NCBI GenBank assembly: GCA_945859605.1
Contig: OX243824.1
Location: 31,507,869-31,571,868 of the forward strand
Source of the DNA: Lumbricus rubellus
Lineage: Eukaryota > Annelida > Clitellata > Crassiclitellata > Lumbricidae
Length of the DNA stretch: 64,000 nucleotides
Direction: 5' to 3'
A program made the position numbers and the translations under genes. The notes beneath the pieces were generated by a model, which saw nothing but the letters and a program-made list of their open reading frames with translations, had not been told where the DNA came from and made no database searches. Below are positions 1 through 10,056 of this stretch, one piece after another; the first letter of the stretch is position 1; each line of letters opens with the position of its first letter.

Positions 1-95
1 AAATATTTTTTAAACATGAGAAGATTTTACTGTCTAACATATAATATTTTTAAAATATTTTTTAAACATGAAAAGATTTGACTGTCTAACATAAT
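1..95. repeat. Two-copy tandem duplication, about 53 bp period
   Basis: An AT-rich block at 1-42 recurs at 54-94 with two or three substitutions. Both copies carry the run TTTAAACATG and end in CTGTCTAACATA. It begins at the window edge, so more copies may lie outside. Confidence 0.7.
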
Positions 96-822
96 TATAA
101 TATGCCGTTGCAATGTTAGTCACGAATACTAATTAGCCTACATGTAGGCCTATAGGTTATTCATGACTAGCCTAACGTCGCGATGGCGCCAATGCTGATC
201 TATAGTTCTCTGTCCAGAGTATTATTATAGCCTACCTGACTCATGGCCGTAAATACTTACAGTAGGAGGGAAGGAATTTTACACTTTAAACGTGGGGGAA
301 AAGGGATCTCGAGCGTAAAGCAATTCCCTTCCACACAAGTTTTTACTCCGAGGCAGTGGCATGCTCGCACATGCGCACACAATAATTTACCTTTTGGAAT
401 CATTATTAGTCTACTATCAAAATTGTATTTGAGGGAACCTCCGTACCCTAACTCGGCAAAGGTTGGCTCAGACTTTAGGTAAGGATCTTTTGGATGATAT
501 ATAGGCCTACATGTATATATATATACGCGAATACATGGATACTAGGATCCTTACACTCATTTGGTATGATTCAACTGAAGATCTCAACATAGGCCCTTTC
601 TTAAAGTTGGTGGCTGACAGCAAACTTTTCACGCAGTCTGAGCATGGGCGGTTTTAGGAGGAATTTGACGTATAATAGCCTTACATTCGATTTATTGCAG
701 GAGATAGGCCCTACAAGTAAATTTCAAAAAATGAAAAATTTGATAATTAAAGCGTTGTGTGTAGAGGAACGCCACTGAAATTATTTGAACAATCCGTCGT
801 TTTCCGAACGGTGCCATGCAGG
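96..822. other. Intergenic, no gene recognised
   Basis: Only short chance frames occur here. The block holds two copies of the octamer TAGGCCTA (145 and 502) and a short (TA)n tract near 515. I see no domain, RNA gene or clear element. Confidence 0.5.
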
Positions 823-877
823 CTGACAATCACGCCAATCCAGCTGCATGATGCAGCTGGATTGGCGTGATTGTCAG
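823..877. repeat. Perfect 27-bp palindrome with 1-nt centre
   Basis: The arm at 823-849 (starts CTGACAATCACGCCAA) is the exact reverse complement of 851-877, with G850 between them. It could extrude as a cruciform or fold as RNA. It is not flanked by any recognisable element end, and its origin is unknown. Confidence 0.9.
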
Positions 878-890
878 TAGCCCTACACAG

Positions 891-1132
891 AGGTTATTTT
901 AAGAAATTTTTAGAACTGCACAAAACGACTTTTTTAGTCGTCTGGATCAAACGTTTGATCGTCAAAATCCTGTGAAATTATTACAATTTTGAACTTTTCC
1001 TGGCCCCCCAAAACTGATGACCCTTTTTTAGTCCCGATCGTTCACTATAGTTACTGCACAAAATCTTATTTTCAACTGCACAAATTTCTTTTCCAACTAC
1101 ACACTGTGTGTCCAGCTGCACGTTAAAATAAG
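891..1132. repeat. Dispersed repeat, copy A (paralogous empty site)
   Basis: This stretch (TTATTTTAAGAAATTTTTAG onward, with TGCACAAAACGACTTTTTTA and AACTGCACAAATTT) recurs in the same orientation at 11772-12021. Copy A ends in CACGTTAAAATAAG and runs on uninterrupted. Copy B is interrupted at the matching AAAATAAC by a foldback element, so copy A serves as its empty-site reference. Family unknown. Confidence 0.85.
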
Positions 1133-1729
1133 TATGGGCCTACAATTGAGCAAACAGTGCAAAATACACACGACTTCGAGATAGAATTTGAGTGCATGGC
1201 TATCGAGACAGACGAATTGAATAGCCTATAGGAGGAATCTGAATAAAATTTGCAAAATAGATGTATTTTAAACGTTGATTTAATGTTCCGTGAGTGGATA
1301 GATCGTGGAGCGCACCAGTGAGTAAAGAGTAAGAATGGATAAGGAAGGGAGGGAGAGTTATCACCATAGTTTATAATAAATCGTATCTGGGGAAGGGGTA
1401 GAGGAAGCTGAAGAAGAAAATGGAAGTGAGAAGTTGTGAGCAGATGAATAGTCACCACCACTTTTCAGAGGAAAGTTACGCCCATGATTCCACCACATGG
1501 AATATGTTTCCGCTATCCAGCAGCTGTGCGTCGGGCGTTTAAAATGTGGATATTCATCTCACAATATGAACCTCGACACGCTCTGCGACCAGTATCAACA
1601 AAATCACGAAAGTCTTGTGTCCTTCGTGTGGCGATCAAGTCCGGAAGGAAGTGTCAGTCTTTGTGACTCATATAATAGGCCTATTACTAGCTTGGGTACT
1701 CGGCGATGCCCGGGAATTTTATGTAAATA
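1133..1729. other. Intergenic, no gene recognised
   Basis: Only overlapping short frames without domain character are present. I see no splice-supported exon. Confidence 0.45.
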
Positions 1730-2665
1730 GCCGTGAAGCTATGGCGAGGAAATGGAAATTGCAAAAGTTTGGGTTTTCGGACCCCAACCATGGCCCCCTC
1801 CACTGGCTGGACTTGACGGTCTTCTGTCTACATGCAAAATTTCATATCAATAGCTACAAAGCTGCCAAAAAATTTCGCCCCAAAGTTTTTTCCACCCCAT
1901 ACAGCACCCTCCCTGCCCCACCAGGCCCATGCCGGGCGAGGTGTGTGTTGGTTTGGGGCGAGGTGGCCCCGGTGGCACCCTATCTAGCTGCAATTTTTCC
2001 AGTGAATAGCTGTGAAACTATGCATGGCGATGGAATGGAAATATCAAAAGTTTGGGTTTTCGCACCCCACCGTGGACCCCTGTGAAAGAGATTCACCATC
2101 CCTCCATTGGCTGGACCTGACGGTCCTCTGTCTAGATGCAATGTGTCAGATCAATAGCTGGAAAACGCCCAAAAAAATCCCCCCCTCAAATTTTTTGCCC
2201 CCCTAAACAACGCCCTGCCCCACCAGGCCCCTGCGGGGCGAGGTGGATGTTGGTTGGAGGCGAGGTGGTCCCGGTGGCACCCTATCTAGCTGCAACTTTT
2301 CAGGTGAATAGCTGTGAAACTATGGCGATGGTATGAAAATAGGGAAAATGGAGTTTTTTTGCCCACTCCCATTCTCCCTATGGTCGTAGGGATTCGCCAA
2401 CTCGTTTACTCGGGGGCACCTGACGGTCCTCTGTCTAAATGCAAAATTTGACATCAATAGCCGCAAAAAAGATTTTCGCCCTGCCCAAAATTCCTCCCAT
2501 CCTGGTCCCCATGGTGTTAGAAATTCGCCAACCCCTGCACTATCTAAGTCTGATGGACCTCTGTCTAGGTGCACAGTTTCAGATCAATAGCTGCGAAACT
2601 GTGGGCGTGCATTCTGGACAAAGTCACATACATACAAACATACAAACATACATCCTTTCTTATAG
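1730..2665. repeat. Degenerate tandem array, about 300-bp unit, 2-3 copies
   Basis: Blocks starting near 1730, 2030 and 2340 each carry the same landmarks in order: AATAGC(C/T)GTGAAACTATG, then TGACGGTC(T/C)TCTGTCTA, then CAATAGC, and in the first two CCCTGCCCCACCAGGCCC and GGTGGCACCCTATCTAGCTG. The array ends in CAAAGTCACATACATACAAA and a CATA-rich tail. A partial inverted relative lies near 48,600. The short frames inside have no protein character. Confidence 0.75.
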
Positions 2666-2676
2666 AATATAGATAT

Positions 2677-3187
2677 TGTTAGATTCTGCTATATATAGTA
2701 AGTTGTACTATATATATTTGATAGCAGCTCTAACACGTGTAAAGGTCATGAGACCTATTGACTCCACCTCATGTGAGATGGAGGAGTGGCTGTCTAAGGA
2801 ACTTGATAAAAGGCGTAGTTCTGTTTGCAAACGTGGGATTTGGGCTGTAGAAATTGTGGAGGCGAATTCGTGATCCCGTTGATCATTGTTGGTGTTGAAG
2901 ACGAATTCTCCTCTTGAAGACGGTTGCAGATTCGAACCATGTCTGTTCCTGTCAGTCGTGTTCGGTGACGTGTTTTCTTCTGCCGTGCGGCGTTCGTGTT
3001 TTACTGTAACGTCAGGGTCACGTATGTTAATCTTCTCTCCAATTCTTGTATTTTATCGTGTATGTTTTTGTTTCAATATATCGTTTACATTTTATGAAAC
3101 TGTCTTTTTATGAATTATTTAGCGAGAATCCACTTTCCCCCTAGAATATCTAAGAGTTCGAACCATAGAGCCACGGGACTTATAACA
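2677..3187 (+). repeat. 5' LTR (511 bp)
   Basis: Starts TGTTAGATTCTGC and ends GGGACTTATAACA, with inverted TGTTA/TAACA termini. It matches 9040-9550 except at about three sites (T/C near 3062 and two changes near 3138-3142). It contains no long frame. Confidence 0.93.
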
Positions 3188-3189
3188 AA

Positions 3190-3207
3190 TGGGAGCTCGT
3201 CTCGGTC
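3190..3207 (+). promoter_or_regulatory. Primer-binding site, proline-tRNA-like
   Basis: TGGGAGCTCGTC starts two bases after the 5' LTR. It matches the classic tRNA-Pro primer site (TGGGGGCTCGTC...) at 11 of the first 12 bases, then diverges. This is inferred by comparison from memory with the eukaryotic tRNA-Pro 3' end. Confidence 0.55.
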
Positions 3208-3484
3208 TGTAATTTAGTTGGGTCAAGGTTTTGTGCACTGAGAGGAGTGTTTAACTCGTTGGAGTGCGTATTTAGAGTTTGACATTGAGTTTTTGTGATT
3301 GGGTGCGCGGAGAAAGTCATTAGACTGGTCACGTGTGTATGTAAGTGCATGGTGGATAGTTTTATATTTTTGAGGAGTTTCATGGTTTGCGTTGTCCAGA
3401 GACAATTGGACGCCAGCGTAGGAATTTGTGTGTAAATTTCGCGTGCGTTAGCAGCGGTGTGCAAAATTCTGAAAGTATTCTAAC

Positions 3485-3562
3485 ATGGCTTCACCAGGAA
3501 CTTCGATAGTGTCGGTGCCGTTGACGTCGGACGATATTGTGGAAATGTCGGTAGACGAATAG
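3485..3562 (+). CDS. Short leader frame in phase with gag-pol, closed by TAG
   Basis: A 25-codon frame starts MASPGTSIVS and stops at TAG 3560-3562. It lies in exactly the same frame as the gag-pol ORF, whose first ATG comes only three codons after the stop. The residues after the stop (RVE) run smoothly into the gag start. The simplest reading is that gag originally began at 3485 and was cut by one nonsense change. Read-through or a true upstream ORF are alternatives. Confidence 0.55.
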   Translation: MASPGTSIVSVPLTSDDIVEMSVDE

Positions 3563-3571
3563 AGAGTTGAA

Positions 3572-6500
3572 ATGGATAAATTGGGTTTCGAATCTAAGGC
3601 GTTGTCGAAAATTCAAATGCAAAAGGTTCTATTGAAAACTGTATCTCCGTCCGTCTCTAAAGAAGAACAATTGAAAATCAAATCAAAATCTGTAGAATTA
3701 AAAGCATTGAAGGAGTTGGAAGACAGGAAGGAACAGAGAGAGTATGAACTTAAAAAGATGGAGATGGAACGAGAAGTGGAACAAAGGAGGTTAGACGTGG
3801 AAGTGAGGAAGATTGAAATAGAGGCGGAACAGAAAAAGGTGGCTATGGAATTGGAACAGAAGAAAGTGGCTATGGAAATAGAGGCGGAACAGAAAAAGGT
3901 GGCTATGGAATTGGAACAGCAGAAAGTGGCTATGGAATTGGAACAGCAGAAAGTGGCTATGGAAATAGAGGCGGAACAGAAAAAGGTGGCTATGGAATTG
4001 GAAGCGGAAATGAAAAGAAGAGAGTATGATGAAAGAGAGAAGGATAGAGAAAGAGAGAAGGATAGAGACAGAAGAGATGTGGAGGAGAAGAAAATGCGTT
4101 GGGAGATGGAGGAAAGAGAGGCTCAGAGAAGGCATGAGTTAAATCTTAAAGATTTAAATGTACGTGATACAAACGTCGAAGAAACAGTAAAAACTTCGAA
4201 ATTTCATTTTCCAACAGCTTTGAAATTAATACCAATGTTTGATGAAAAGAATATTGAGAATTTTCTGATTTCGTTTGAAAAGTCAGCGGAGATACATAAT
4301 TTTCCAAAAGATAAATGGGCAAGTTTATTGTCTACTAAATTGCAAGGAAAAGCTAGTCAGGTTTTTGCAGATTTGTCAATTGAGGATTGTCAAGATTATG
4401 AGGTTTTGAAGAAAGCTGTTTTACTCGCTTATTCGAAAGTCCCTGAACACTACCGACAGAGGTTTCGTGCTTTGGTAAAAGGTGACCTTGAAACCTATTA
4501 CAATTTTGCTTTTCGGCTGGGAATTCCATTCAATAGTTGGTTGAAAGGCGAGGAGGCGTTGGAAGATTTACCGCGATTATTAGAGGTGATCAAAATTGAA
4601 CAATTTACTAAAATTCTTCCGTCCGAGTTACATCGTTGGGTTATAGACCGTCGACCACGAAGTCTCATGGAATGTGCTAAATTAGCGGATGAATTCACCG
4701 TGTTGTATAAAACGCAACGTGTGCAGACTTACGGAAGTCCGCGTTTGGAGCGCCGTGATAATTCGTTCGGTGGGCAAAATTTTGAAACACGGAATTTTCA
4801 AAATTCAAAGTTTAATGGTTCAATTGGAGATGGGAAGAAGTCGTCTAAACGTGGGAGTGGTTCGAATAGTTTTTCGCCGTCGTTGAATTGTGCTTATTGT
4901 CATGGAACTCATCACATGTCGAATTGTTTCAAGTTAAGGAACAAATGGAGTCGGCATCAGTCACAGGGTCAGATGTCTTATGGTCAGTCACAGTCCTATG
5001 GTCATAATGGGAATCATTCAGGTCAGGGTGCGTATTCTTATGGACACTCCTATCATCCAGGAAATGAACCTGCTAGTATTCAGTTGGTCGATAATGGTTG
5101 TGCATGTGTGCGTACGAATGTTACCGATGTCGTACATGAGTGTTCTAATGTATTGGATGATGTTCATGGTCAGTATGGAGCATTTTGTCAGGTAGGATTT
5201 GTTTGTGGTCCGAATCAATCGAAGCGTGCAGTGTCTTTATTGAGAGATACGGCTTGTTTGCAGTCTGTAATTTCGAAGGAAGTTTTGAATGCTAATGAGT
5301 TTGTTGATACGGGTGAGACACGTTTGATTCAGGGTATATCTGGGCCGGCTTTTCGTGTACCGTTGGTGGAGGTGTGTATTGAGAGTGATCTTGTGAATGG
5401 CGTGTGTTTGTTTGGATTGTTAGATAGCATCCCTTCCCATGTTGGAGTTTTATTAGGTAACGATCTGTGTGTCTGTGTGCCTAAAGCTGTTAATGTTGTG
5501 ACGCGCGCTCAAGCGAGGCGAAGCGTGAATGAGGTTCAGTCGAGCATGGCGGATGATAGTTTTGGTGTGGATCTGCCGCCGCCAGTTAGTGTACGTGATG
5601 AGGTGTGTGTGGAGCTGAATTCTGTTGACGATGAAATTGTGGACGATATACAAGACAATACAGATACACATATACAAGACCATACATTGTATACAGAGGG
5701 TGAAGTTATTGACGTGTCTGATTTATATCTTGATGCTGATACGAATGATTCTGGTCATGGTATTGTTTCACGTACTCGTTTGATTGAGTTGCAACATGAA
5801 GACATAACATTGAAACAGATGTTTGACTCAGTTGTCCAGTTTGATGTTGAAGCGAATGATGTTGGATTTCATGTTGTCAATGGAGTGTTGATACGTAAAT
5901 GGAAGGAAGAGTGTAGGCCTCCTGGGATGGGCATTACTCAGATCATTGTCCCTCGAGTATTACGGCTTACATTGTTAAAGGTGGCGCATAATATCCCACT
6001 CTCTGGTCATTTGGGAATGAAAAAGACTTATGATAGATTATGTCGGCATTTTTATTGGCCTGGTGTACAGAAGGATGTTAAAGAGTTCTGTAGAACTTGC
6101 AGTATTTGTCAACGATTGGGAAAGGGTGCAAGGTTGAACAAGGTTCCTTTAATTAGTCTACCTGTCATTGGGGTACCTTGGAGTCGGGTGGCGATTGATA
6201 TTGTTGGTCCATTGAGTAAATGCAAGGTTTCGGGTAATAGATTTATCTTGACAATGATGGATTTGGATACACATTACCCTTTAGCTTATCCGTTAAGAAA
6301 CCATACAGCTATGGATGTGGGAAGGTGTTTGTTGCATGCATTTGGTATGTTTGGGTTTCCTGACGAAATTCTTTCTGATTGTGGTTCCGAATTCAATTCA
6401 GACTTAGAACAAGTTTTATTTCACGAGTTGCAGATAAACCACATACATTGTTCTCCATTCAGGCCTCAGACAAATGGAAATTTGGAAAAATTTCATGGTT

Positions 6501-8515
6501 GTTTGAAAAATATGATCAAAGCAGCACTTGATGATAGTGATGATGATTGGGATGACATACTTCCTTTGGTTTTGTTTGCTTATAGAGAAGTACCCGTTCA
6601 GGGTTTAGGATTTTCTCCTTTCGATTTGATGTTTGGCAGAAATGTTAAAGGTCCTTTGCAATTAATTAAGAATTCTTGGTTGAAGGATGATATTGTGTAT
6701 GGTCTAAAGAAGACTAATCTCATTGATTTTGTGTTGGACTTACGCACTAGGATCCATGATTCGGTGAAACTAGCCAATGAAAATGAGCATATTGCTAAGA
6801 TGAATTCGAAAGTTTTGTATGATAAAGATGCAAAAATTGTTGAATTTCAGGAGGGTGATCATGTCTTACTGTTGTTACCTTTGGTTGGGAAACCTTTGCT
6901 GGCGAAGTTTTGTGGTCCTTATGTGGTAGTTAAGAGATTGGGTCCAGTCGATTATTTGGTACACACTCCTGATAGACGAAAGTCTCAAAGAGTGGTGCAT
7001 GTAAATTTGATGAGGAAATTTAACAAAAGGATGTTGTCTGATGATGTTGTGTCTCAGGTCAAAGATGTTTTACATGTGAAAGTGATTGAGGATAAGATGA
7101 AAGGTTCAGTGTTACAGCATGTTAAATTGGAGCATTTGGATTCCCATCAGGCTCATGATTTAATTCAGTTGTTGTCTGATTTTGAGTCAAATTTCAGTGA
7201 GACGCCTGGTGTGACAACGTTGGTGAAACACAAGATCGAGTTGGTTGCGGGAGTGAGGCCTATTCAGCAACGTCCGTATCGTCTGCATCCAGAGAAAAAC
7301 CAGGTGGTACAAGAAGAGATTCAGTCTTTATTACAAGCTGGAATAATTCGGGAAAGTGATAGTCCGTGGGCTGCTCCTATCTTAATGGTCCCTAAGCCTG
7401 GGGGTACTTATCGATTGGTCACGGATTTCAGGAAATTAAATGAGGTCACGGTTCCAAATCCTTTTCCGATGCCACGCATTGAGACTTTGATTGATAGAGT
7501 GGGAGGTGCACGTGTCATGACGAAATTAGATATGACAAAAGGTTATTATCAGATAGCCATGGAGGAGGGTTCAATTCCTTTGACGGGTTTTGTGACGCCT
7601 AGTGGTCATTATGAGTATTTACGTTTACCTTTTGGGCTCCGGAATAGTCCGGCTTCTTTCAGTGCCTTAGTTAAGAAGGTTTTTGCTCGTTTGGAAAAAT
7701 TCTGTGACGCCTATTTAGATGACGTCATTATTTTCAGTGGTAGTTGGGATGCACACATGGTACACTTGCGCAGGGTGTTGGAGCGTGTTCGTGATGCTAA
7801 TTTGACTTTGAACGTCATGAAGTGTGAATTTGCGAATGCTGAGGTTGATTTTTTGGGTCATCATCTGAGCTTAAATTGTGTTAGGCCTAGAACACAGAAG
7901 GTTGAGGTTTTGCTTAATTTTCCTGTTGCGCAGCGTAAGAAACAGGTGCAATCTTTGTTAGGTCTTGCAGGATATTTTCGAAAATTTCTGCCTCATTTTG
8001 CTGATGTCACTTTACCTTTAACACAGTTGTTGAAAAAGAATGTAAAGTTTGTGTGGACAGTTGATTGTCAGAAAGCGTTTGTGGATCTGAAGTCTAGGTT
8101 GGCTTCTAGGCCTATCTTGCGTCCACCTGATTATTCTAAGCAATTTTGTTTGGGAGTCGATGCTTCTCACTTGTGTGTGGGTAGTTGTTTGTTTCAGGTT
8201 GTCGATGGTTTGGAACATCCGATCGCGTATTTGAGTCGGAAGTTGCGTCCGTACGAGATTGGCTACTCGACTGTGGAGAAAGAGGCGTTGTCTCTTGTGG
8301 TTGCTGTCAAGGCGTTCAGCGTGTATTTTGGTTCGTCTACGGTCATTGTGTTCACCGATCACAGCCCTCTGCAGTTTATAAATTCAATGCGGAATTCAAA
8401 TCACAAGTTGTTGCGATGGAGTCTTGAACTTCAGCTGTACTCTCTTGATATCCGACACAGGCCTGGGAAGGACAATGTTCTTCCAGATTTGTTGAGTCGA
8501 CCTGCTTTCGATTGA
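3572..8515 (+). CDS. gag-pol: Gag-pol polyprotein of Gmr1-like retrotransposon
   Basis: This single 1647-residue frame encodes the retrotransposon structural and replication proteins. Residues 40-190 are a charged coiled coil with repeats of the form QKKVAMELE. A gag-type core follows at about 210-305, and a zinc knuckle CxxCxxxxHxxxxC near 440. A possible protease site RDTAC lies near 558, with DTA in place of the usual DTG/DSG. The integrase HHCC finger (HNIPLSGHLG ... CRTCSICQR) spans 800-847, and the DDE core has D in AIDIVGP, D in LSDCGSEF and E in NLEKFHG. A GPY-like motif is near 1115. Reverse transcriptase follows, with YLDDVIIFS at about 1380, then RNase H (GVDASH, STVEKEAL, FTDHSPL). 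No internal stop is present; the true start may lie upstream at 3485. Confidence 0.95.
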   Translation: MDKLGFESKALSKIQMQKVLLKTVSPSVSKEEQLKIKSKSVELKALKELEDRKEQREYELKKMEMEREVEQRRLDVEVRKIEIEAEQKKVAMELEQKKVAMEIEAEQKKVAMELEQQKVAMELEQQKVAMEIEAEQKKVAMELEAEMKRREYDEREKDREREKDRDRRDVEEKKMRWEMEEREAQRRHELNLKDLNVRDTNVEETVKTSKFHFPTALKLIPMFDEKNIENFLISFEKSAEIHNFPKDKWASLLSTKLQGKASQVFADLSIEDCQDYEVLKKAVLLAYSKVPEHYRQRFRALVKGDLETYYNFAFRLGIPFNSWLKGEEALEDLPRLLEVIKIEQFTKILPSELHRWVIDRRPRSLMECAKLADEFTVLYKTQRVQTYGSPRLERRDNSFGGQNFETRNFQNSKFNGSIGDGKKSSKRGSGSNSFSPSLNCAYCHGTHHMSNCFKLRNKWSRHQSQGQMSYGQSQSYGHNGNHSGQGAYSYGHSYHPGNEPASIQLVDNGCACVRTNVTDVVHECSNVLDDVHGQYGAFCQVGFVCGPNQSKRAVSLLRDTACLQSVISKEVLNANEFVDTGETRLIQGISGPAFRVPLVEVCIESDLVNGVCLFGLLDSIPSHVGVLLGNDLCVCVPKAVNVVTRAQARRSVNEVQSSMADDSFGVDLPPPVSVRDEVCVELNSVDDEIVDDIQDNTDTHIQDHTLYTEGEVIDVSDLYLDADTNDSGHGIVSRTRLIELQHEDITLKQMFDSVVQFDVEANDVGFHVVNGVLIRKWKEECRPPGMGITQIIVPRVLRLTLLKVAHNIPLSGHLGMKKTYDRLCRHFYWPGVQKDVKEFCRTCSICQRLGKGARLNKVPLISLPVIGVPWSRVAIDIVGPLSKCKVSGNRFILTMMDLDTHYPLAYPLRNHTAMDVGRCLLHAFGMFGFPDEILSDCGSEFNSDLEQVLFHELQINHIHCSPFRPQTNGNLEKFHGCLKNMIKAALDDSDDDWDDILPLVLFAYREVPVQGLGFSPFDLMFGRNVKGPLQLIKNSWLKDDIVYGLKKTNLIDFVLDLRTRIHDSVKLANENEHIAKMNSKVLYDKDAKIVEFQEGDHVLLLLPLVGKPLLAKFCGPYVVVKRLGPVDYLVHTPDRRKSQRVVHVNLMRKFNKRMLSDDVVSQVKDVLHVKVIEDKMKGSVLQHVKLEHLDSHQAHDLIQLLSDFESNFSETPGVTTLVKHKIELVAGVRPIQQRPYRLHPEKNQVVQEEIQSLLQAGIIRESDSPWAAPILMVPKPGGTYRLVTDFRKLNEVTVPNPFPMPRIETLIDRVGGARVMTKLDMTKGYYQIAMEEGSIPLTGFVTPSGHYEYLRLPFGLRNSPASFSALVKKVFARLEKFCDAYLDDVIIFSGSWDAHMVHLRRVLERVRDANLTLNVMKCEFANAEVDFLGHHLSLNCVRPRTQKVEVLLNFPVAQRKKQVQSLLGLAGYFRKFLPHFADVTLPLTQLLKKNVKFVWTVDCQKAFVDLKSRLASRPILRPPDYSKQFCLGVDASHLCVGSCLFQVVDGLEHPIAYLSRKLRPYEIGYSTVEKEALSLVVAVKAFSVYFGSSTVIVFTDHSPLQFINSMRNSNHKLLRWSLELQLYSLDIRHRPGKDNVLPDLLSRPAFD

Positions 8516-9039
8516 GTTGTTTTTGCGACGACGTTTTGGCGTTTGTGAGTTTGTGCGTCGTGAATTCGTGGCTGCGGTCGTTCTTTTAGTTTCGAGTAGT
8601 TTTTCGTTTTTGAGGTTTGGTAGCATTGTTTCTGTGATTATTGATACCTTGTGACTTTGTTGACACTTGTGAAATTTATGGTTGGAGTTTCTTGTTCAGT
8701 TTCTATGGTAGTTTGAACATTTGGATAGTGCGTTTGGAGCTTTGTGGGCTCATTGCCAACATGCATAGATTATTAGATGCTTTTTGATATGGAGGAGTTC
8801 TGTTGTCGCATTGGTTCGTGGTACAGTTGTGTAATTTTGTATTTCCGCGTAAGAGGCTTTTGTTAGAGCATATTGAGATGTTTTAGAAGAGCTGGTGTAT
8901 AAGTTAGTTGCTTTAGGACTGCGGTATCATATCCTAAAAGTTTGATTTCTGGATGTCTGATTTGTAAAAGGCATTGATAGTTAACTAGTTAAGTTAGTAG
9001 GTTTCTTGTTCTTTTTTTGTGTTCTCGTGTCTAGGGGTT
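8516..9039 (+). other. Non-coding 3' segment of the LTR retrotransposon
   Basis: About 520 bp lie between the gag-pol stop and the 3' LTR with no long frame. The purine tract directly before the LTR is short (AGGGG near 9033), so the polypurine primer is weak or unusual. Confidence 0.6.
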
Positions 9040-9550
9040 TGTTAGATTCTGCTATATATAGTAAGTTGTACTATATATATTTGATAGCAGCTCTAACACG
9101 TGTAAAGGTCATGAGACCTATTGACTCCACCTCATGTGAGATGGAGGAGTGGCTGTCTAAGGAACTTGATAAAAGGCGTAGTTCTGTTTGCAAACGTGGG
9201 ATTTGGGCTGTAGAAATTGTGGAGGCGAATTCGTGATCCCGTTGATCATTGTTGGTGTTGAAGACGAATTCTCCTCTTGAAGACGGTTGCAGATTCGAAC
9301 CATGTCTGTTCCTGTCAGTCGTGTTCGGTGACGTGTTTTCTTCTGCCGTGCGGCGTTCGTGTTTTACTGTAACGTCAGGGTCACGTATGTTAATCTTCTC
9401 TCCAATTCTTGTATTTTATCGTGCATGTTTTTGTTTCAATATATCGTTTACATTTTATGAAACTGTCTTTTTATGAATTATTTAGCGAGAATCCACTTTT
9501 CCCATAGAATATCTAAGAGTTCGAACCATAGAGCCACGGGACTTATAACA
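9040..9550 (+). repeat. 3' LTR (511 bp)
   Basis: Direct copy of 2677-3187 at about 99.4% identity. It starts TGTTAGATTC and ends ACTTATAACA, followed by TATAGATAAT. Confidence 0.93.
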
Positions 9551-9789
9551 TATAGATAATACCAAGTAGGCCTACTGTTTCCAGAGCGCATGATCAACAA
9601 TTTCTCCCCCAAATGACCCGAATTTGCTCTGCATGCGGTCCACCGACAAGAACAGGGATGTTGCTAAGGATGCCACATACACGTTTAGTTTTCACTTCTA
9701 GGACTTGTCTGAGCTGCTGGTTGGGCTTGCGTTCTATGACGATAATTTTTAAGCGAATGAGAAGAGACTCTTGGTAACGCCTTAAAGTT

Positions 9790-10036
9790 TAACTCATGGT
9801 TTTCAGAAATTTTCATGACCTTATCGCTCATAAAAACAGCTGGCAAACAAGAGCCTGAAATGTGCTCTAGTTGATGTCAAAAGTAAAAAATGCGTTGGTT
9901 TCTGGGGCTTTCGCCCCAGACACCGCTGGGGGAGCTTACGACGCTCCCCCAAACCCCTACTCAATATTGGCTTCGTGCCTTCGGCGCAAACAATAATTCT
10001 GAGCACCCCCAGGAAAATTTTCTGGTTGCGCCCCTG
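9790..10036 (-). mobile_element. hAT-like element end beside a splice donor
   Basis: On the minus strand it starts CAGGGGCGCAACCAG at 10036. It continues through GAAGGCACGAAGCC and a GGGGAGCGTCGTAAGC-type hairpin block also found at 13,790 and 14,340, inside the composite hAT element. The second terminus was not found. It lies only 20 bp downstream of the donor of the minus-strand exon ending at 10057, so the open frame running through both is a chance fusion. Confidence 0.65.
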
Positions 10037-10056
10037 AAGACAATTTATATTTTTAC

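Larger units (their letters stand above)
2677..9550 (+). mobile_element. Gmr1-like Ty3/gypsy LTR retrotransposon, near intact
   Basis: Two 511-bp direct repeats differ at only about three positions and flank one long gag-pol frame. LTR ends are TGTTA...TAACA. Just inside the 5' LTR is a proline-tRNA-like primer site. Domain order is gag, zinc knuckle, protease, integrase, reverse transcriptase, RNase H. Integrase lies upstream of RT, as in Ty1/copia, although the protein motifs are of gypsy type. This arrangement is known for Gmr1 elements of deuterostomes. Flanks are TA-rich. A 4-bp ATAT duplication is possible only if the last LTR base is shared, so the target duplication is uncertain. High LTR identity implies recent insertion. 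Confidence 0.93.

Noticed and set aside
2669..2676. A clean target duplication for the LTR retrotransposon
   Set aside because: The flanks are GATAT and TATAG. ATAT matches only if the last LTR base is counted in the duplication, so I did not assert it.
3791..4135. Minus-strand 114-residue frame in gag
   Set aside because: It is the antisense shadow of the repetitive coiled-coil coding region.
9821..10056. C-terminal extension of the exon frame ending at 10057
   Set aside because: The residues after the splice donor derive from a hAT-like element read through the intron, and the paralogue lacks them.
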